A DNA stretch of 64,000 nucleotides from Solibacillus sp. FSL W7-1464 (GCF_038004425.1 NZ_JBBORC010000001.1:1589001-1653000), one strand, 5' to 3'; shown: positions 35,930 to 44,406, counted from the first letter of the stretch. Translations and numbers: made by a program. The notes: a model not told the origin generated them from the letters alone.

Positions 35930-37039
35930 CCTCTATGTTCATTTAGAATCGCTACTTCTAAACCGATTTCTCAGCTATATGTTGCCATATAGAGCAGACT
36001 ATTTCATCACCTTCAGCTTTACCTGCTAAGGTGCTCCGCGTTTCCCTTTATGTTTTATCCCTATTTTGCATTCGGGCCTCGCTTGAGGGGTACTCTACTC
36101 GCTTCTTCACTAGAGTTTTTCATCTAGCTATGCTTTCGATAGTCGTTAGACATTTTATTATTCAAGGCGTTTATAATTGGGGAATTTATCACTATTTAAT
36201 CTAGTATTTAAGGTTGTTTTACTAATATTTAATTTTTTTAAAGCTTCATTTTGCCCATTATAGATGATATTATCAACTTCAATTTTTTTGGTTTTAGTAT
36301 GTGAAGTATATCTTTCTTTTGGGTGTTTTGGGAACAATCTCTTATAATTGGGAAATTTAGAACTGTCCAATCTATAGGCTATTGTAGTTATTCCTATCCC
36401 TAGATTAAATGATACTTCAGAAAGGCTTTTATAATAAATATCATCTATTAAGATTGCACGAGAATTAGCTTGTTTTACTGATTCAATCATTCTTTTGGTT
36501 TTAGGTTTTCCATATTGATTATTCCCTTTACCAGACATTTGTTTAACTCTCATTTGTCTAATTTCTTCTTTACGAGGATTATTAGTAAAACAATCTCCAC
36601 CTATTGCAGTCAATTTTAAATTGTAAAAATAAGGAGAATTTACTGCGTTAAATTGCTTGATATAATATTCTTCAAGGTTATTTAATTCATCGGAAGAATA
36701 AGCTTCTTCTAAAATGAACCTAATAAAATTTTCCTTCCCGTATTTCTTTATTGCTTTTTTTAAATATAATCCAGACCCTAAATAACTTTCCCAATTATTT
36801 TGTCTTTGATAAATACATTTCCCAATATAAGCTTTGCCATTTGCCTTATTAATTGTTATATAAACAAAACCAAATGTTTTCACTTTAAGATTACCTCCAA
36901 GTGTAAAAATTTAATTTTATAATTTATATACCCAATTTTATAGGGTGAATAATAATTTAGTACGAGATTATCTTAATAAGATTTCCCTCGTTTAACGGAG
37001 TTTTCGACTAAGATTTCTCTTAGAAGGTGCTAATTATTA
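35930..37039 (-). ncRNA. Group I intron in nrdE carrying a GIY-YIG endonuclease gene
   Basis: An 1110-nt intron inserted directly after the TGT codon of SNLC, the site of the thiyl-radical cysteine of class I reductases. P (AAACGAGGGAAAT) and Q (AATCTCGTACTAA) lie before the endonuclease gene, sharing CGAG/CTCG; R (GTCTAACGACTATCGAAAGC) and the P7 partner ATAGTC follow it, so the gene sits in a peripheral loop between Q and R. The intron ends GAGG before ACA GAA. P1 is weaker than in the other two introns (about 4 bp including the U-G pair). Confidence 0.9.
36158..36883 (-). CDS. Intron-encoded GIY-YIG homing endonuclease
   Basis: A 241-residue protein: GIY-YIG domain at residues 1-95 (FVYITINKANGKAYIGKC; LKKAIKKYGKENF; LEEYYIKQFNAV), a NUMOD3-like stretch (GKGNNQYGKPKTKRMIESV), and two NUMOD1/IENR1 repeats ending in FPNYKR. 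Starts at GTG with a GGAGG site 10 bases upstream. It would promote spread of its intron into intronless nrdE alleles. Its repeats resemble those of the free-standing enzyme at 29283. Confidence 0.92.
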   Translation of the reverse strand: MKTFGFVYITINKANGKAYIGKCIYQRQNNWESYLGSGLYLKKAIKKYGKENFIRFILEEAYSSDELNNLEEYYIKQFNAVNSPYFYNLKLTAIGGDCFTNNPRKEEIRQMRVKQMSGKGNNQYGKPKTKRMIESVKQANSRAILIDDIYYKSLSEVSFNLGIGITTIAYRLDSSKFPNYKRLFPKHPKERYTSHTKTKKIEVDNIIYNGQNEALKKLNISKTTLNTRLNSDKFPNYKRLE

Positions 37040-37465
37040 ACACAAATTAGACATCTTCACACGCCCGATTTCCTTTAATGGATGGGCGTTATTGACATTA
37101 TCATCGAATATTTCAAACGGGTAACCTGATTCAAATTGTGCCTTTTTAATTTCCGTATATAGTTTACGGGCGTTTAATCGTTTCAATTTACGGATGTTCG
37201 GATTATCCAATAGCTCATAGTACATTTCCGTAATTGAAATTTCCGACATGCGTTTCCCGTATTCTTTATAAATATCATAAGAACTGAACAAGACGATATC
37301 TTTATCGCGACGCATCAGTTCAAAGAAAATATCCGGAAGAATAATCCCTGTAGATAGTGTAGCTAAACGGATTTTGTCGTCGGCATTTGGTTTCTTGGAA
37401 GAGATGAACGCTTCAATATCTCCGTGGAAAACATTTAAATAGACTACTCCGGAGCCGTTACGTTG
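37040..37465 (-). CDS. nrdE: Ribonucleotide reductase large subunit NrdE, exon 2
   Basis: 142 codons between the two nrdE introns, running from QRNGSGVVYLNVFH to GRVKMSNLC. QRxGSG-x-x-YLN-x-FH is a conserved NrdE core string, and the final cysteine is the equivalent of the radical-bearing cysteine of the E. coli enzyme (Cys439 in SNLCLEI). The ATG seen before it in unspliced DNA is made of intron bases. Confidence 0.93.
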
Positions 37466-37795
37466 CATTTTGTTACTCCACTTAATTAAAGTAGGGCTAG
37501 GTCATTTCTGCCTAGCTCTCTATGTCGCCATAGAGATCAGACTATATCTTCACTTTGCCAAAAAAGTTAACAATTGTGGAAACATCAACTCTATTGGTAA
37601 AGGCGCGGTTCGGATTAAAATATTACTAAAATAATCACTTAGTCGTTGAACCTTCAACCTTACTAGGTTGCTTGGCTGCGGATTTTCTGCAATCTTGGAT
37701 TTTTAGGGTTCGCTACTAGATTACTCTGTAGAATCCTACCTTGATATACTCAGATGTTCCCGCAATTGACCGCGTTTTAATTGGGCCAATTATTA
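37466..37795 (-). ncRNA. Group I intron in nrdE (no ORF)
   Basis: A 330-nt intron. Exon 1 ends TTGGGT, pairing perfectly with GCCCAA in the intron including the splice-site U-G pair. Core elements: P (AATTGCGGGAAC), Q (AATCCGCAGCCAAGC), R (GTTCAACGACTA, plus-strand 37640-37651) and S (AAGATATAGTC, plus-strand 37540-37550); R and S pair through GACTA/TAGTC. The last intron base is G before CAA CGT. Removal joins NQLG to QRNGSG in frame. Confidence 0.95.
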
Positions 37796-38506
37796 ACCCA
37801 ATTGATTCGAATAAGAGAACGAATTCTCCAGCAGTTTCGCAACGGGCATAACCCCGCTCGCACGGTTTAAGATCCCTTTTATCGGATCTCCCAATGGACG
37901 CAGATCGGTCAAGTTTACCCCGACACCGCCGCCTAAGCGGGAAAGTTCAAGACAATAGCCGATATTCTCGGCGATTGAGTTCATCGTATCGTCCATCGTT
38001 AATTTAAAGCATGAGACAAGCTCACCACGCGCCTTTTTCCCGCTGTTTAAAGCAGTTGGGGTTGCCGGCTGGTAGGCAGTCATAACCGCTTCAATGGCCT
38101 TTTCCGCCAAAGTTTCATCACCTTGTGCTAAATAAAGGGCGATGATGACGATCCGGTCCTCGTACTTTTCCAGAATCTCTTTTCCGTCACGGCTTTTCAT
38201 CGCATAGCTTTCATAAAATTTCGAAGCACTCATGAATGAAGGGAACCGGAACTTGTAGGAATAGGCTTTTTTGTACATCTGTTTAATAAAGTCCATCGAG
38301 TACAAGTCAAAAAACTCTTTTTCGTAATAGCCTTCATCAACTAAATAGCGCACTTTTTCCTCTATATCGATAAAGTAGCGTAACCGGACATTGACGTCTT
38401 CCAGAAAATAGCGGCGTGTTGCTTCTTTGTCTTTCGCCAAATCCAGTTCACCGGTAGCACGGTAACGGTTTAATATATCATTATTTAATTTTAAATACTG
38501 TTTCAT
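37796..38506 (-). CDS. nrdE: Ribonucleotide reductase large subunit NrdE, exon 1
   Basis: The first 237 residues of NrdE. KYEDRIVIIALYLAQGD, YQPATPTALNSGKKARGELVSCF (with a redox cysteine and substrate site), and LSRLGGGVGVNLTDLRPLG are hallmark strings. The start at 38506 overlaps the nrdI stop (ATGA) and has a GAGG site. The frame ends at a TAA made by the first intron bases. Confidence 0.94.
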
Positions 38507-38871
38507 ATCGATGCCTCTTTCCAAATGGAGTAATAGTAATCTGTAATCGACTCGTAATTAGCCGGAGTTCCTCGCATTTCCACTTTTTCAATTAACGGAA
38601 TTCCATATTGTGCAGCTAAAAGGTCGCCAGCACGGCCGAAAAAATCATGACCGAAATTACGGTTTCCGCTTACGATGATTCCTTTGCATAATTCAAAGTT
38701 CGCAGTCATGAACTGGTCGACGATAGGGGGGACAGAGCCTAATCCATCCGTATACGTAAATAAAAGATACGGTTCACCGATTTTTACCACCCCGGTCAGA
38801 TCCTTTGCGGGTAAACCGAGTTTTTGCACGATATATCGTACATTGCCAGTTCGTGAAGCATAAATGATCAT
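38503..38871 (-). CDS. nrdI: Flavodoxin-like NrdI
   Basis: Supplies oxidant for assembly of the Mn2-tyrosyl radical of NrdF. 122 residues: IIYASRTGNVRYIVQKL (FMN phosphate loop), FTYTDGLGSVPP, and VSGNRNFGHDFFGRAGDLLA are diagnostic. Its ATG overlaps the nrdH stop and its stop overlaps the nrdE start. Confidence 0.94.
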   Translation of the reverse strand: MIIYASRTGNVRYIVQKLGLPAKDLTGVVKIGEPYLLFTYTDGLGSVPPIVDQFMTANFELCKGIIVSGNRNFGHDFFGRAGDLLAAQYGIPLIEKVEMRGTPANYESITDYYYSIWKEASI

Positions 38872-39095
38872 GCCGTCATTTCAGAAATGCGATCGATAAT
38901 AGAAGTCGGCTCTGCAATAAACTCACCGTTTATTTCAAATAACGGCACAGACAGAAAACCTGCATCGATGACTTTTTGTTTTGCTGATTCGTCCTGGTCA
39001 ATATTAATGACCTCTACGTCCAAGTTGGCTGCATCAAGTTCGGATTTTACCCATAGGCATTTGGGGCAAATTGTTTTCGTGTAAAGTTTCATCAT
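38868..39095 (-). CDS. nrdH: Glutaredoxin-like NrdH
   Basis: Thiol electron donor for class Ib reductase; 75 residues with the active site CPKC (YTKTICPKCLWVKSEL) and the VPLFEINGE cis-proline loop. Two adjacent ATGs (39095, 39092) follow a GAGGG site; I took the first. First gene of the operon, downstream of the riboswitch and its terminator. Confidence 0.88.
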   Translation of the reverse strand: MMKLYTKTICPKCLWVKSELDAANLDVEVINIDQDESAKQKVIDAGFLSVPLFEINGEFIAEPTSIIDRISEMTA

Positions 39096-39155
39096 AGAAT
39101 CCCTCGCTATATAAGTATTACTAACGATTGTGCCGGACATGTCAGCGGGGAAAAC

Positions 39156-39186
39156 AAAAAAGCTATCCCGGAAAACAGGATAGCTT
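39156..39186 (-). terminator. Riboswitch-linked terminator before nrdHIEF
   Basis: Minus-strand stem AAGCTATCC/GGGATAGCTT followed by TTTTT, lying between the cobalamin aptamer and nrdH. Confidence 0.9.
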
Positions 39187-39254
39187 GAAATGGAAACGGA
39201 TCGAGTGCGCGCCTCCATTTCCTATTCCCCGAAGAAATGTACGTAGTTTTAACG

Positions 39255-39412
39255 AGGCAGGTCTCCTGGCTTTGCTTCATCCGTCAGACGCACCTTCCCA
39301 TGCTAGTAGCACAGTGGTCTATTCGTCTTCAGTCAGCATTTACAGTTGCGGGGACAGCGTTGGAATTACACCAAACTTCCCTTTTAAACTACATTTAGTA
39401 GTACCTTGTTAA
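39255..39412 (-). promoter_or_regulatory. Cobalamin riboswitch controlling nrdHIEF
   Basis: Minus-strand aptamer elements in order: GGGAAGTTTGGTGTAATTCC, GTCCCCGCAACTGTAAATGC, CATGGGAAGGTGCG, and AAGCCAGGAGACCTGCC. Followed by a strong terminator and then nrdH. Predicts that high adenosylcobalamin stops expression of the B12-independent reductase. Confidence 0.95.
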
Positions 39413-39437
39413 AAAAACACAATATATAGTTGAATTG

Positions 39438-39466
39438 AGTATAAGCGTTAACAACCTAAAAGTAAA
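39438..39466 (-). promoter_or_regulatory. SigA-type promoter for the nrd operon
   Basis: Minus strand: TTTACT, a 17-base spacer and TATACT, about 30 bases upstream of the first aptamer helix. Confidence 0.65.
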
Positions 39467-39587
39467 GAGCCTAATGAATGATTACATAAATTCAACCAAA
39501 ATCCTAGAAAACTCCCTATTGAAAATAGAGAAAAAATATGGTTTTGTTATAACTGCATGTAATTAGATAATACAAATAGAAAGTTGG

Positions 39588-40031
39588 ATGAATATGCCGA
39601 TTCAATTAAAAATTAAGAAAACCCATCCGGAAGCCGTATTGCCGAAACAGGCACGGGAAGGGGACGCAGGGATGGATTTAAGTGCGGTTGAAGACAAAGT
39701 TTTACTGCCTGGGGAATACGGGTTAATTAAAACCGGGCTTCAAATCGAATTGCCTGAAGGAACAGAAGCTCAAGTACGCCCACGTAGCGGATTGGCTTTG
39801 AAACACGGGATTACGGTGTTAAATAGTCCTGGAACGATCGATGCAGGCTACCGCGGTGAAATTGGCGTAATTTTAATCAATCACGGGAAAGCACCGTTTA
39901 CGATTGAAAAAGGGATGCGCATTGCCCAGCTAGTCGTCCAATATGTCCCGCAAGTTTTCATTGAAGAAACGGACGAACTGTCGGATTCGGAGCGCGGTGA
40001 CAAGGGCTTTGGTTCGAGCGGAGTGAAATAA
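39588..40031 (+). CDS. dut: dUTP diphosphatase (trimeric dUTPase)
   Basis: Hydrolyses dUTP to dUMP, keeping uracil out of DNA. The five dUTPase motifs are visible: [37 protein letters not shown] and the C-terminal [10 protein letters not shown] arm. 147 residues, normal. Divergent from the nrd operon, a sensible nucleotide-metabolism neighbour. The ribosome site is weak; a second ATG at 39594 is possible. Confidence 0.95.
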   Translation: MNMPIQLKIKKTHPEAVLPKQAREGDAGMDLSAVEDKVLLPGEYGLIKTGLQIELPEGTEAQVRPRSGLALKHGITVLNSPGTIDAGYRGEIGVILINHGKAPFTIEKGMRIAQLVVQYVPQVFIEETDELSDSERGDKGFGSSGVK

Positions 40032-40034
40032 TGG

Positions 40035-40069
40035 AAAAAGCCTGGTTCCAGATGAACTCAGGCTTTTTC
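40035..40069. terminator. Bidirectional terminator between dut and the convergent membrane gene
   Basis: AAAAAGCCTG/CAGGCTTTTT stem with an A run on one side and T run on the other. Confidence 0.88.
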
Positions 40070-40380
40070 TAATCCTCTTTTTTCCACTTTATATAATTGT
40101 ACGTCGTTTGAATCCCAAAAAGTAGTATGAAAAAGAGCGTGAAAAATATAAAGAGATTAGTGAAACCTTCAAACAAATAAATAATGATCAACGCTATAAT
40201 ACAAATGGGAATGGAATAAAGGTCGCGCATAAATTTACGGCGGTATGATAGACCATGATAAGCAATTTTAAATCCTTTATCCACTTTTGGTTTATCCCGG
40301 TAGTGGATTGATAGAATAAGTGGTGTAATTAAAACTAAAATAAGTATAAATGCAATTGAAAAATCAATCATATTAATCAC
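40069..40380 (-). CDS. Small membrane protein, unknown function
   Basis: A 103-residue protein with an N-terminal helix (FSIAFILILVLITPLILSI), a basic cytoplasmic loop and two further helices, ending in a lysine-rich tail. Not recognised. It overlaps the preceding gene by 8 bases, so both are probably co-expressed. Confidence 0.65.
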   Translation of the reverse strand: MINMIDFSIAFILILVLITPLILSIHYRDKPKVDKGFKIAYHGLSYRRKFMRDLYSIPICIIALIIIYLFEGFTNLFIFFTLFFILLFGIQTTYNYIKWKKED

Positions 40381-40801
40381 CTTTCTTTCCTGTTGTCACA
40401 ATATCGATTTGCGTCACAATTTTTGTAATCGGTAAAAACGTTAATTCACATTGATAACGCCCATCAGGGAAGTCTTTGTAAGTACTGGATTTAATATTGT
40501 AAACTTTATTTTCAATCGTAACCTCAGTCGTATCGATACTTCTGCCATGCCCATTTACAAAGGTGATTTCGCAACTTCCTCCAGCAGTTTTCTGATCACC
40601 TGTCTGCAGATGATAGAAATCGTAGCTGTAAATCCCTGAAACAATCAGCATAAACAACGAAAGCACGCCAAGCATAACTGTATTCAAGTTATAAGGGGAT
40701 ACTTTCTTATTTACGAATTGCCGGATAAAAAAGAAAGCAGCAATGATAAATAATAAAGTGAAAATGATAAGCGCACTGTAAAATCCAATAAGCATGAACA
40801 T
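40373..40801 (-). CDS. Membrane-anchored hypothetical protein
   Basis: A 142-residue protein: two membrane helices (about residues 3-27 and 40-62) and an extracytoplasmic beta-rich domain of about 75 residues with one pair of cysteines (GSCEITF; RYQCELTF), which may form a disulfide. Family unknown. First of a two-gene unit with the 103-residue protein. Confidence 0.65.
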   Translation of the reverse strand: MFMLIGFYSALIIFTLLFIIAAFFFIRQFVNKKVSPYNLNTVMLGVLSLFMLIVSGIYSYDFYHLQTGDQKTAGGSCEITFVNGHGRSIDTTEVTIENKVYNIKSSTYKDFPDGRYQCELTFLPITKIVTQIDIVTTGKKGD

Positions 40802-41043
40802 GCCCCCTCTTAACTCATTACCTAATTTACGAATAAGTTGGAAAAAAGTTTCAAAATGATCTTATTTTTATTTTATTGGAATAATAAGAAATTGAAGTTA
40901 CATAAGGACTTTTCTAACGAAGTATAAATGTGCATATGCATAAGGGAAACGTTTTTCCGTTTAGAAGGGGATCGATCGATTTTAGGCGAATTGATAACAA
41001 AGGGAAAATGTTAAATTGGGGTTGAGATAAAGGGAGGCATTGT

Positions 41044-41931
41044 ATGCGAAGTATGCAAAGTGTATTGTTTGAGAAGTTTTTAGTGCTGCGCGGAACGAAA
41101 AAGAAATTTATGGATTTACGCCTGCTCGATGATTTTATTGCAATGAAACATAACGAGAGACCGTATGAACTGGATGCCAAATTCAAAGAGCAGCACCAAA
41201 TCCAAAAAGACGAACTGAATGGCATGCACTATTACACAATCAACGAACAGCAGACACCGCAAAAGGTTATCTATTATTTCCACGGCGGTGCCTATATTAA
41301 TGATCCATTGATTTTTCATTGGCGCTATTTAGAGAAGCTTGCACAGGAGACAAACTTCACGATTGTCGTGCCGATTTATCCGAAGCTGCCTAAACATACA
41401 CATAAAGAGTGCTTTACTGCCATTCATGATTTATATGATCATCTCGTTTTAAAATATGATGCACCGTTTATTTTTATGGGGGATTCAGCAGGCGGTGGAC
41501 TGGCATTGGCGCTGGCGCAGGATGTAAAGAAGTTCTCAAAAAAACAGCCGCAGCATATTGTTCTACATTCCGCATGGCTCGATGTACGGGGGGAAGATCC
41601 ACGCTACAAAGAACTTGAAAAACTTGACCCGATGCTGGGCGTAGCAGGCGCACAGGAGCTCGGCAGATTATGGGCAGACGGAGCGGAGTTAACCGATTTC
41701 AAAATAAGTCCTCTACATGGAGAACTGAAAGACATCGGTCAAATCACTGCTTTTGTCGGGACAGGTGAGCTGCTGCTTGTCGATGCAAAAATGCTTCTCG
41801 ATAAAGCAAAGGAACAAGGTGTAAGGGTCCATTACTATGAGTACCCGAGAATGAATCATGTTTTTCCGGTATTTCCCATTCCAGAAGCAAAGAAAGCAAT
41901 GAAGCAATTACTCAAGATCATAAAAAATTAG
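41044..41931 (+). CDS. Alpha/beta hydrolase (HSL-type esterase)
   Basis: Hormone-sensitive-lipase-like carboxylesterase, 295 residues. Oxyanion-hole motif HGGAYIND, nucleophile elbow GDSAGGGLA, and a later MNHVFPVFP with the catalytic histidine are visible; the acidic residue is likely the aspartate in LLVDAK. GGGAGG precedes the ATG. The substrate is unknown. Confidence 0.9.
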   Translation: MRSMQSVLFEKFLVLRGTKKKFMDLRLLDDFIAMKHNERPYELDAKFKEQHQIQKDELNGMHYYTINEQQTPQKVIYYFHGGAYINDPLIFHWRYLEKLAQETNFTIVVPIYPKLPKHTHKECFTAIHDLYDHLVLKYDAPFIFMGDSAGGGLALALAQDVKKFSKKQPQHIVLHSAWLDVRGEDPRYKELEKLDPMLGVAGAQELGRLWADGAELTDFKISPLHGELKDIGQITAFVGTGELLLVDAKMLLDKAKEQGVRVHYYEYPRMNHVFPVFPIPEAKKAMKQLLKIIKN

Positions 41932-41958
41932 CATGAATGAACGAGGAGCATTTACAGT

Positions 41959-42495
41959 ATGAAATTATATATTATCCGACACGCAAAAGCAGAAGGACAA
42001 GATCCGGAAGCCGAGTTAACAGCAGCTGGTAAGAAGGAAAGTGAGCAGCTGGCGAATTTTCTGGAACAGTACCCGATTGAACTTGTCATATCAAGTCCAT
42101 TTACAAGAGCATTACATACTATAGAACCTTTTGTCCGGAAAAACAAGATTCCTTTCAAAATGGATCATCGGTTGAGTGAACGAGTATTAAGTGACGAAAG
42201 TCTTCCGGATTGGCTGGAAAAATTGAAACAAACGTATGTAGATAAGGATTTAAAATTTACTGGCGGGGAATCTAGTAATGAAGCAACATATCGTATAATT
42301 GAATTAGTAGAAGAATTAAAACAAAGTACTCATATGTCAGTGGTAATCGTTACACACGGCAATATAATGTCATTACTACTCAATCATTTTCAACCGCATT
42401 TTGGATTTGATGAATGGAAACAGCTGTCCAATCCGGATGTATTTGAAATAGAGTTTAGCAATGAGCAAACAGTTGTAAACCGTATATGGCGATAG
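41959..42495 (+). CDS. Histidine phosphatase family protein
   Basis: A 178-residue phosphoglycerate-mutase-like protein with YIIRHAKAEG (RHA rather than RHG at the catalytic histidine, as in SixA-like members), SSPFTRALHT and the late VTHGNIMSL. GAGGAG precedes the ATG. Substrate unknown. Confidence 0.85.
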   Translation: MKLYIIRHAKAEGQDPEAELTAAGKKESEQLANFLEQYPIELVISSPFTRALHTIEPFVRKNKIPFKMDHRLSERVLSDESLPDWLEKLKQTYVDKDLKFTGGESSNEATYRIIELVEELKQSTHMSVVIVTHGNIMSLLLNHFQPHFGFDEWKQLSNPDVFEIEFSNEQTVVNRIWR

Positions 42496-42531
42496 GTAGC
42501 GTAAAATAGGTTGTAGAAAAGCAGGTGCAAT

Positions 42532-43266
42532 ATGAAAAATTATTTTATTATCAGTGATATCCACGGTCAGTATAAAGCATTTGAACAGTTATTATCGTAC
42601 TGGGATGAAAAGGATACCCTTGTTCTACTGGGGGATTTAATCGACCGGGGTCCTCGTTCTTATGAGGTTGTACAAAAAGTAATGGATTTGAAGCGGAAAT
42701 ACGGGGAACAGGTTGTTTTCTGTAAAGGGAATCATGAAGCGATGCTGTTGGATTTTCTTGAAAACCCTGGGCAAAAACACGCCTTTTATTACAAATACGG
42801 TGGTCGGGAAACAATGGCTTCATTTTTAAAGTATTTACCGGTCGAAGTAAGTGAACTGGACCCGATTGAACAAGCGCAAGTCGTAAAAGAGAAGTTTGCG
42901 GAGGAATTGGATTTTTTAAATAACGGCAAATTATATGAAATCGCAGGAAATCTGTTGTTGACGCATGCAGGGTTTGATTCGAGTTTCGCGACAGTTGATG
43001 AAACGGATGATGAAAATTTCTTATGGATTCGCCAGCATTATAAAAATGAAAATAAAACACCGTATATCAATGTTTTTGGTCATACACCATTACAACACAT
43101 CCATGATTGCAATGATGTTTGGATTAGTGAAGACCAAAAATATATTGGAATAGACGGCGGGTGTTATTTTACAGGTCAATTGAATGGCATCGTTCTGTCG
43201 GAAGATGGACAAATCGTTCATATATATGCCGTTACTTCGGACAAAACCGAAAACTATGATATTTGA
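42532..43266 (+). CDS. Metallophosphoesterase (Ser/Thr or tetraphosphatase type)
   Basis: Calcineurin-like phosphatase of 244 residues: ISDIHGQYKAFEQLL, LLGDLIDRGPRS, KGNHEAMLL, THAGFDSS and FGHTPL are the five metal-binding motifs. Similar proteins in Bacillus (PrpE class) hydrolyse phosphoproteins or dinucleoside polyphosphates. AGGTG site before the ATG. Confidence 0.9.
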   Translation: MKNYFIISDIHGQYKAFEQLLSYWDEKDTLVLLGDLIDRGPRSYEVVQKVMDLKRKYGEQVVFCKGNHEAMLLDFLENPGQKHAFYYKYGGRETMASFLKYLPVEVSELDPIEQAQVVKEKFAEELDFLNNGKLYEIAGNLLLTHAGFDSSFATVDETDDENFLWIRQHYKNENKTPYINVFGHTPLQHIHDCNDVWISEDQKYIGIDGGCYFTGQLNGIVLSEDGQIVHIYAVTSDKTENYDI

Positions 43267-43292
43267 CAGGTGTCGTTTAGACTGAGTATAAA
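43263..43292 (+). promoter_or_regulatory. Promoter for the CDF exporter leader
   Basis: TTGACA, an 18-base spacer, TATAAA. It overlaps the stop of the preceding phosphatase gene. Confidence 0.6.
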
Positions 43293-43367
43293 GTTATAAT
43301 TGTATAATATTTTTTCTTGTATGTATGTTTTCTCCCGGTTTTTTGGTATACTACAATCAACGATATG

Positions 43368-43412
43368 TAAAAGAGGTTATCCCGTTCGATTTTGTGCGGG
43401 GTAACCTCTTTC
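43368..43412 (+). promoter_or_regulatory. Leader hairpin before the CDF exporter
   Basis: A 13- to 14-bp stem (AAAGAGGTTATCCC with its near-complement) with a poor T tract, in the ~150-nt leader between promoter and the exporter gene. Possibly an attenuator or mRNA stabiliser. Confidence 0.5.
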
Positions 43413-43445
43413 GTGTTTAAAGAAGTTTTTCAGGGAGGAAACATT

Positions 43446-44351
43446 TTGGAGCAATATACAAATTTACGAGCGGGCGAAAAAGGTGCCTATTTATCGATTT
43501 TTGCCTACATATTTTTAAGCGCTCTGAAGTTAGCTGCAGGCTATTTAGGCGATTCAGAAGCATTGAAGGCAGACGGATTAAATAATACAACCGATATTAT
43601 TGCTTCGGTAGCCGTCTTGATCGGGCTCAGAATTTCCCAGCGCCCGCCGGATGATGATCATCGATACGGACATTTTCGTGCAGAAACGATCGCATCACTT
43701 GTTGCATCCTTTATTATGATTTATGTCGGGATCGAAGTACTGATATCAGCAGGTGAAAAAATCGCGAAACCGATTGATCAGGATCCTTCCATTTTAACAA
43801 TTATTGTTGCTGTGTTTAGCGCAGCAGTTATGTTTGCAGTTTATAAATATAATTTAAACCTCTCAAAAAGAATTAACAGTTCTGCTGTTAAAGCGGCAGC
43901 CTATGATAACCGCTCTGATGCCTTTGTCAGTATCGGGACAGCAATCGGTATTACCGCAGCGATATTAGGTTTCCCGATCGTCGATACGATTACCGCCTTT
44001 ATTATCGGTTTAATCATTATTAAAACAGCGATCGAAATCTTTAAAGAAGCGGTGTTCTCGTTAACGGACGGATTTGATACGGAATTGATCAGTTCGATTG
44101 AAGAACGTGTTTCGAAAATTCCGCGTGTCCGTGACGTTACCGATGTCCGTGGCAGACAGCACGGCAGCTTAATTCTTGTCGATATTACAGTAAGTGTAAA
44201 TCCTAATCTCAATGTACGTGATTCACATGCCATTACGGAGCAAATTGAAAATGAAGTGAAGCAGTTGAATCCTTATGCGACAACACTTGTCCATATTGAA
44301 CCGTATGACCCGAAAGAGCTGATTATTTGTGAAGATGATTTCCATTTCTAA
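43446..44351 (+). CDS. Cation diffusion facilitator (probable Mn/Zn-type exporter)
   Basis: A 301-residue CDF protein with six membrane segments, the signature ADGLNNTTDIIAS in the second segment, HRYGHFRAETIASL, ALYDNRSDAF-like (AAAYDNRSDAFVSI) in the fifth, and a C-terminal cytoplasmic ferredoxin-like domain (VRDVTDVRGRQHGSLILVDI). An asparagine where zinc exporters have an aspartate may point to manganese (MneP/MneS-like), but I would not decide on that alone. The TTG at 43446 has a GGGAGG site. Confidence 0.88.
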   Translation: MEQYTNLRAGEKGAYLSIFAYIFLSALKLAAGYLGDSEALKADGLNNTTDIIASVAVLIGLRISQRPPDDDHRYGHFRAETIASLVASFIMIYVGIEVLISAGEKIAKPIDQDPSILTIIVAVFSAAVMFAVYKYNLNLSKRINSSAVKAAAYDNRSDAFVSIGTAIGITAAILGFPIVDTITAFIIGLIIIKTAIEIFKEAVFSLTDGFDTELISSIEERVSKIPRVRDVTDVRGRQHGSLILVDITVSVNPNLNVRDSHAITEQIENEVKQLNPYATTLVHIEPYDPKELIICEDDFHF

Positions 44352-44360
44352 TGTATAGAC

Positions 44361-44406
44361 AAGCCGTTCTCCTTTACTAACCGTGAAAGGAGAATGGCTT
44401 TTTTTA
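44361..44406 (+). terminator. Terminator after the CDF exporter
   Basis: Stem AAGCCGTTCTCCTTT with near-complement and seven T. Confidence 0.9.
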
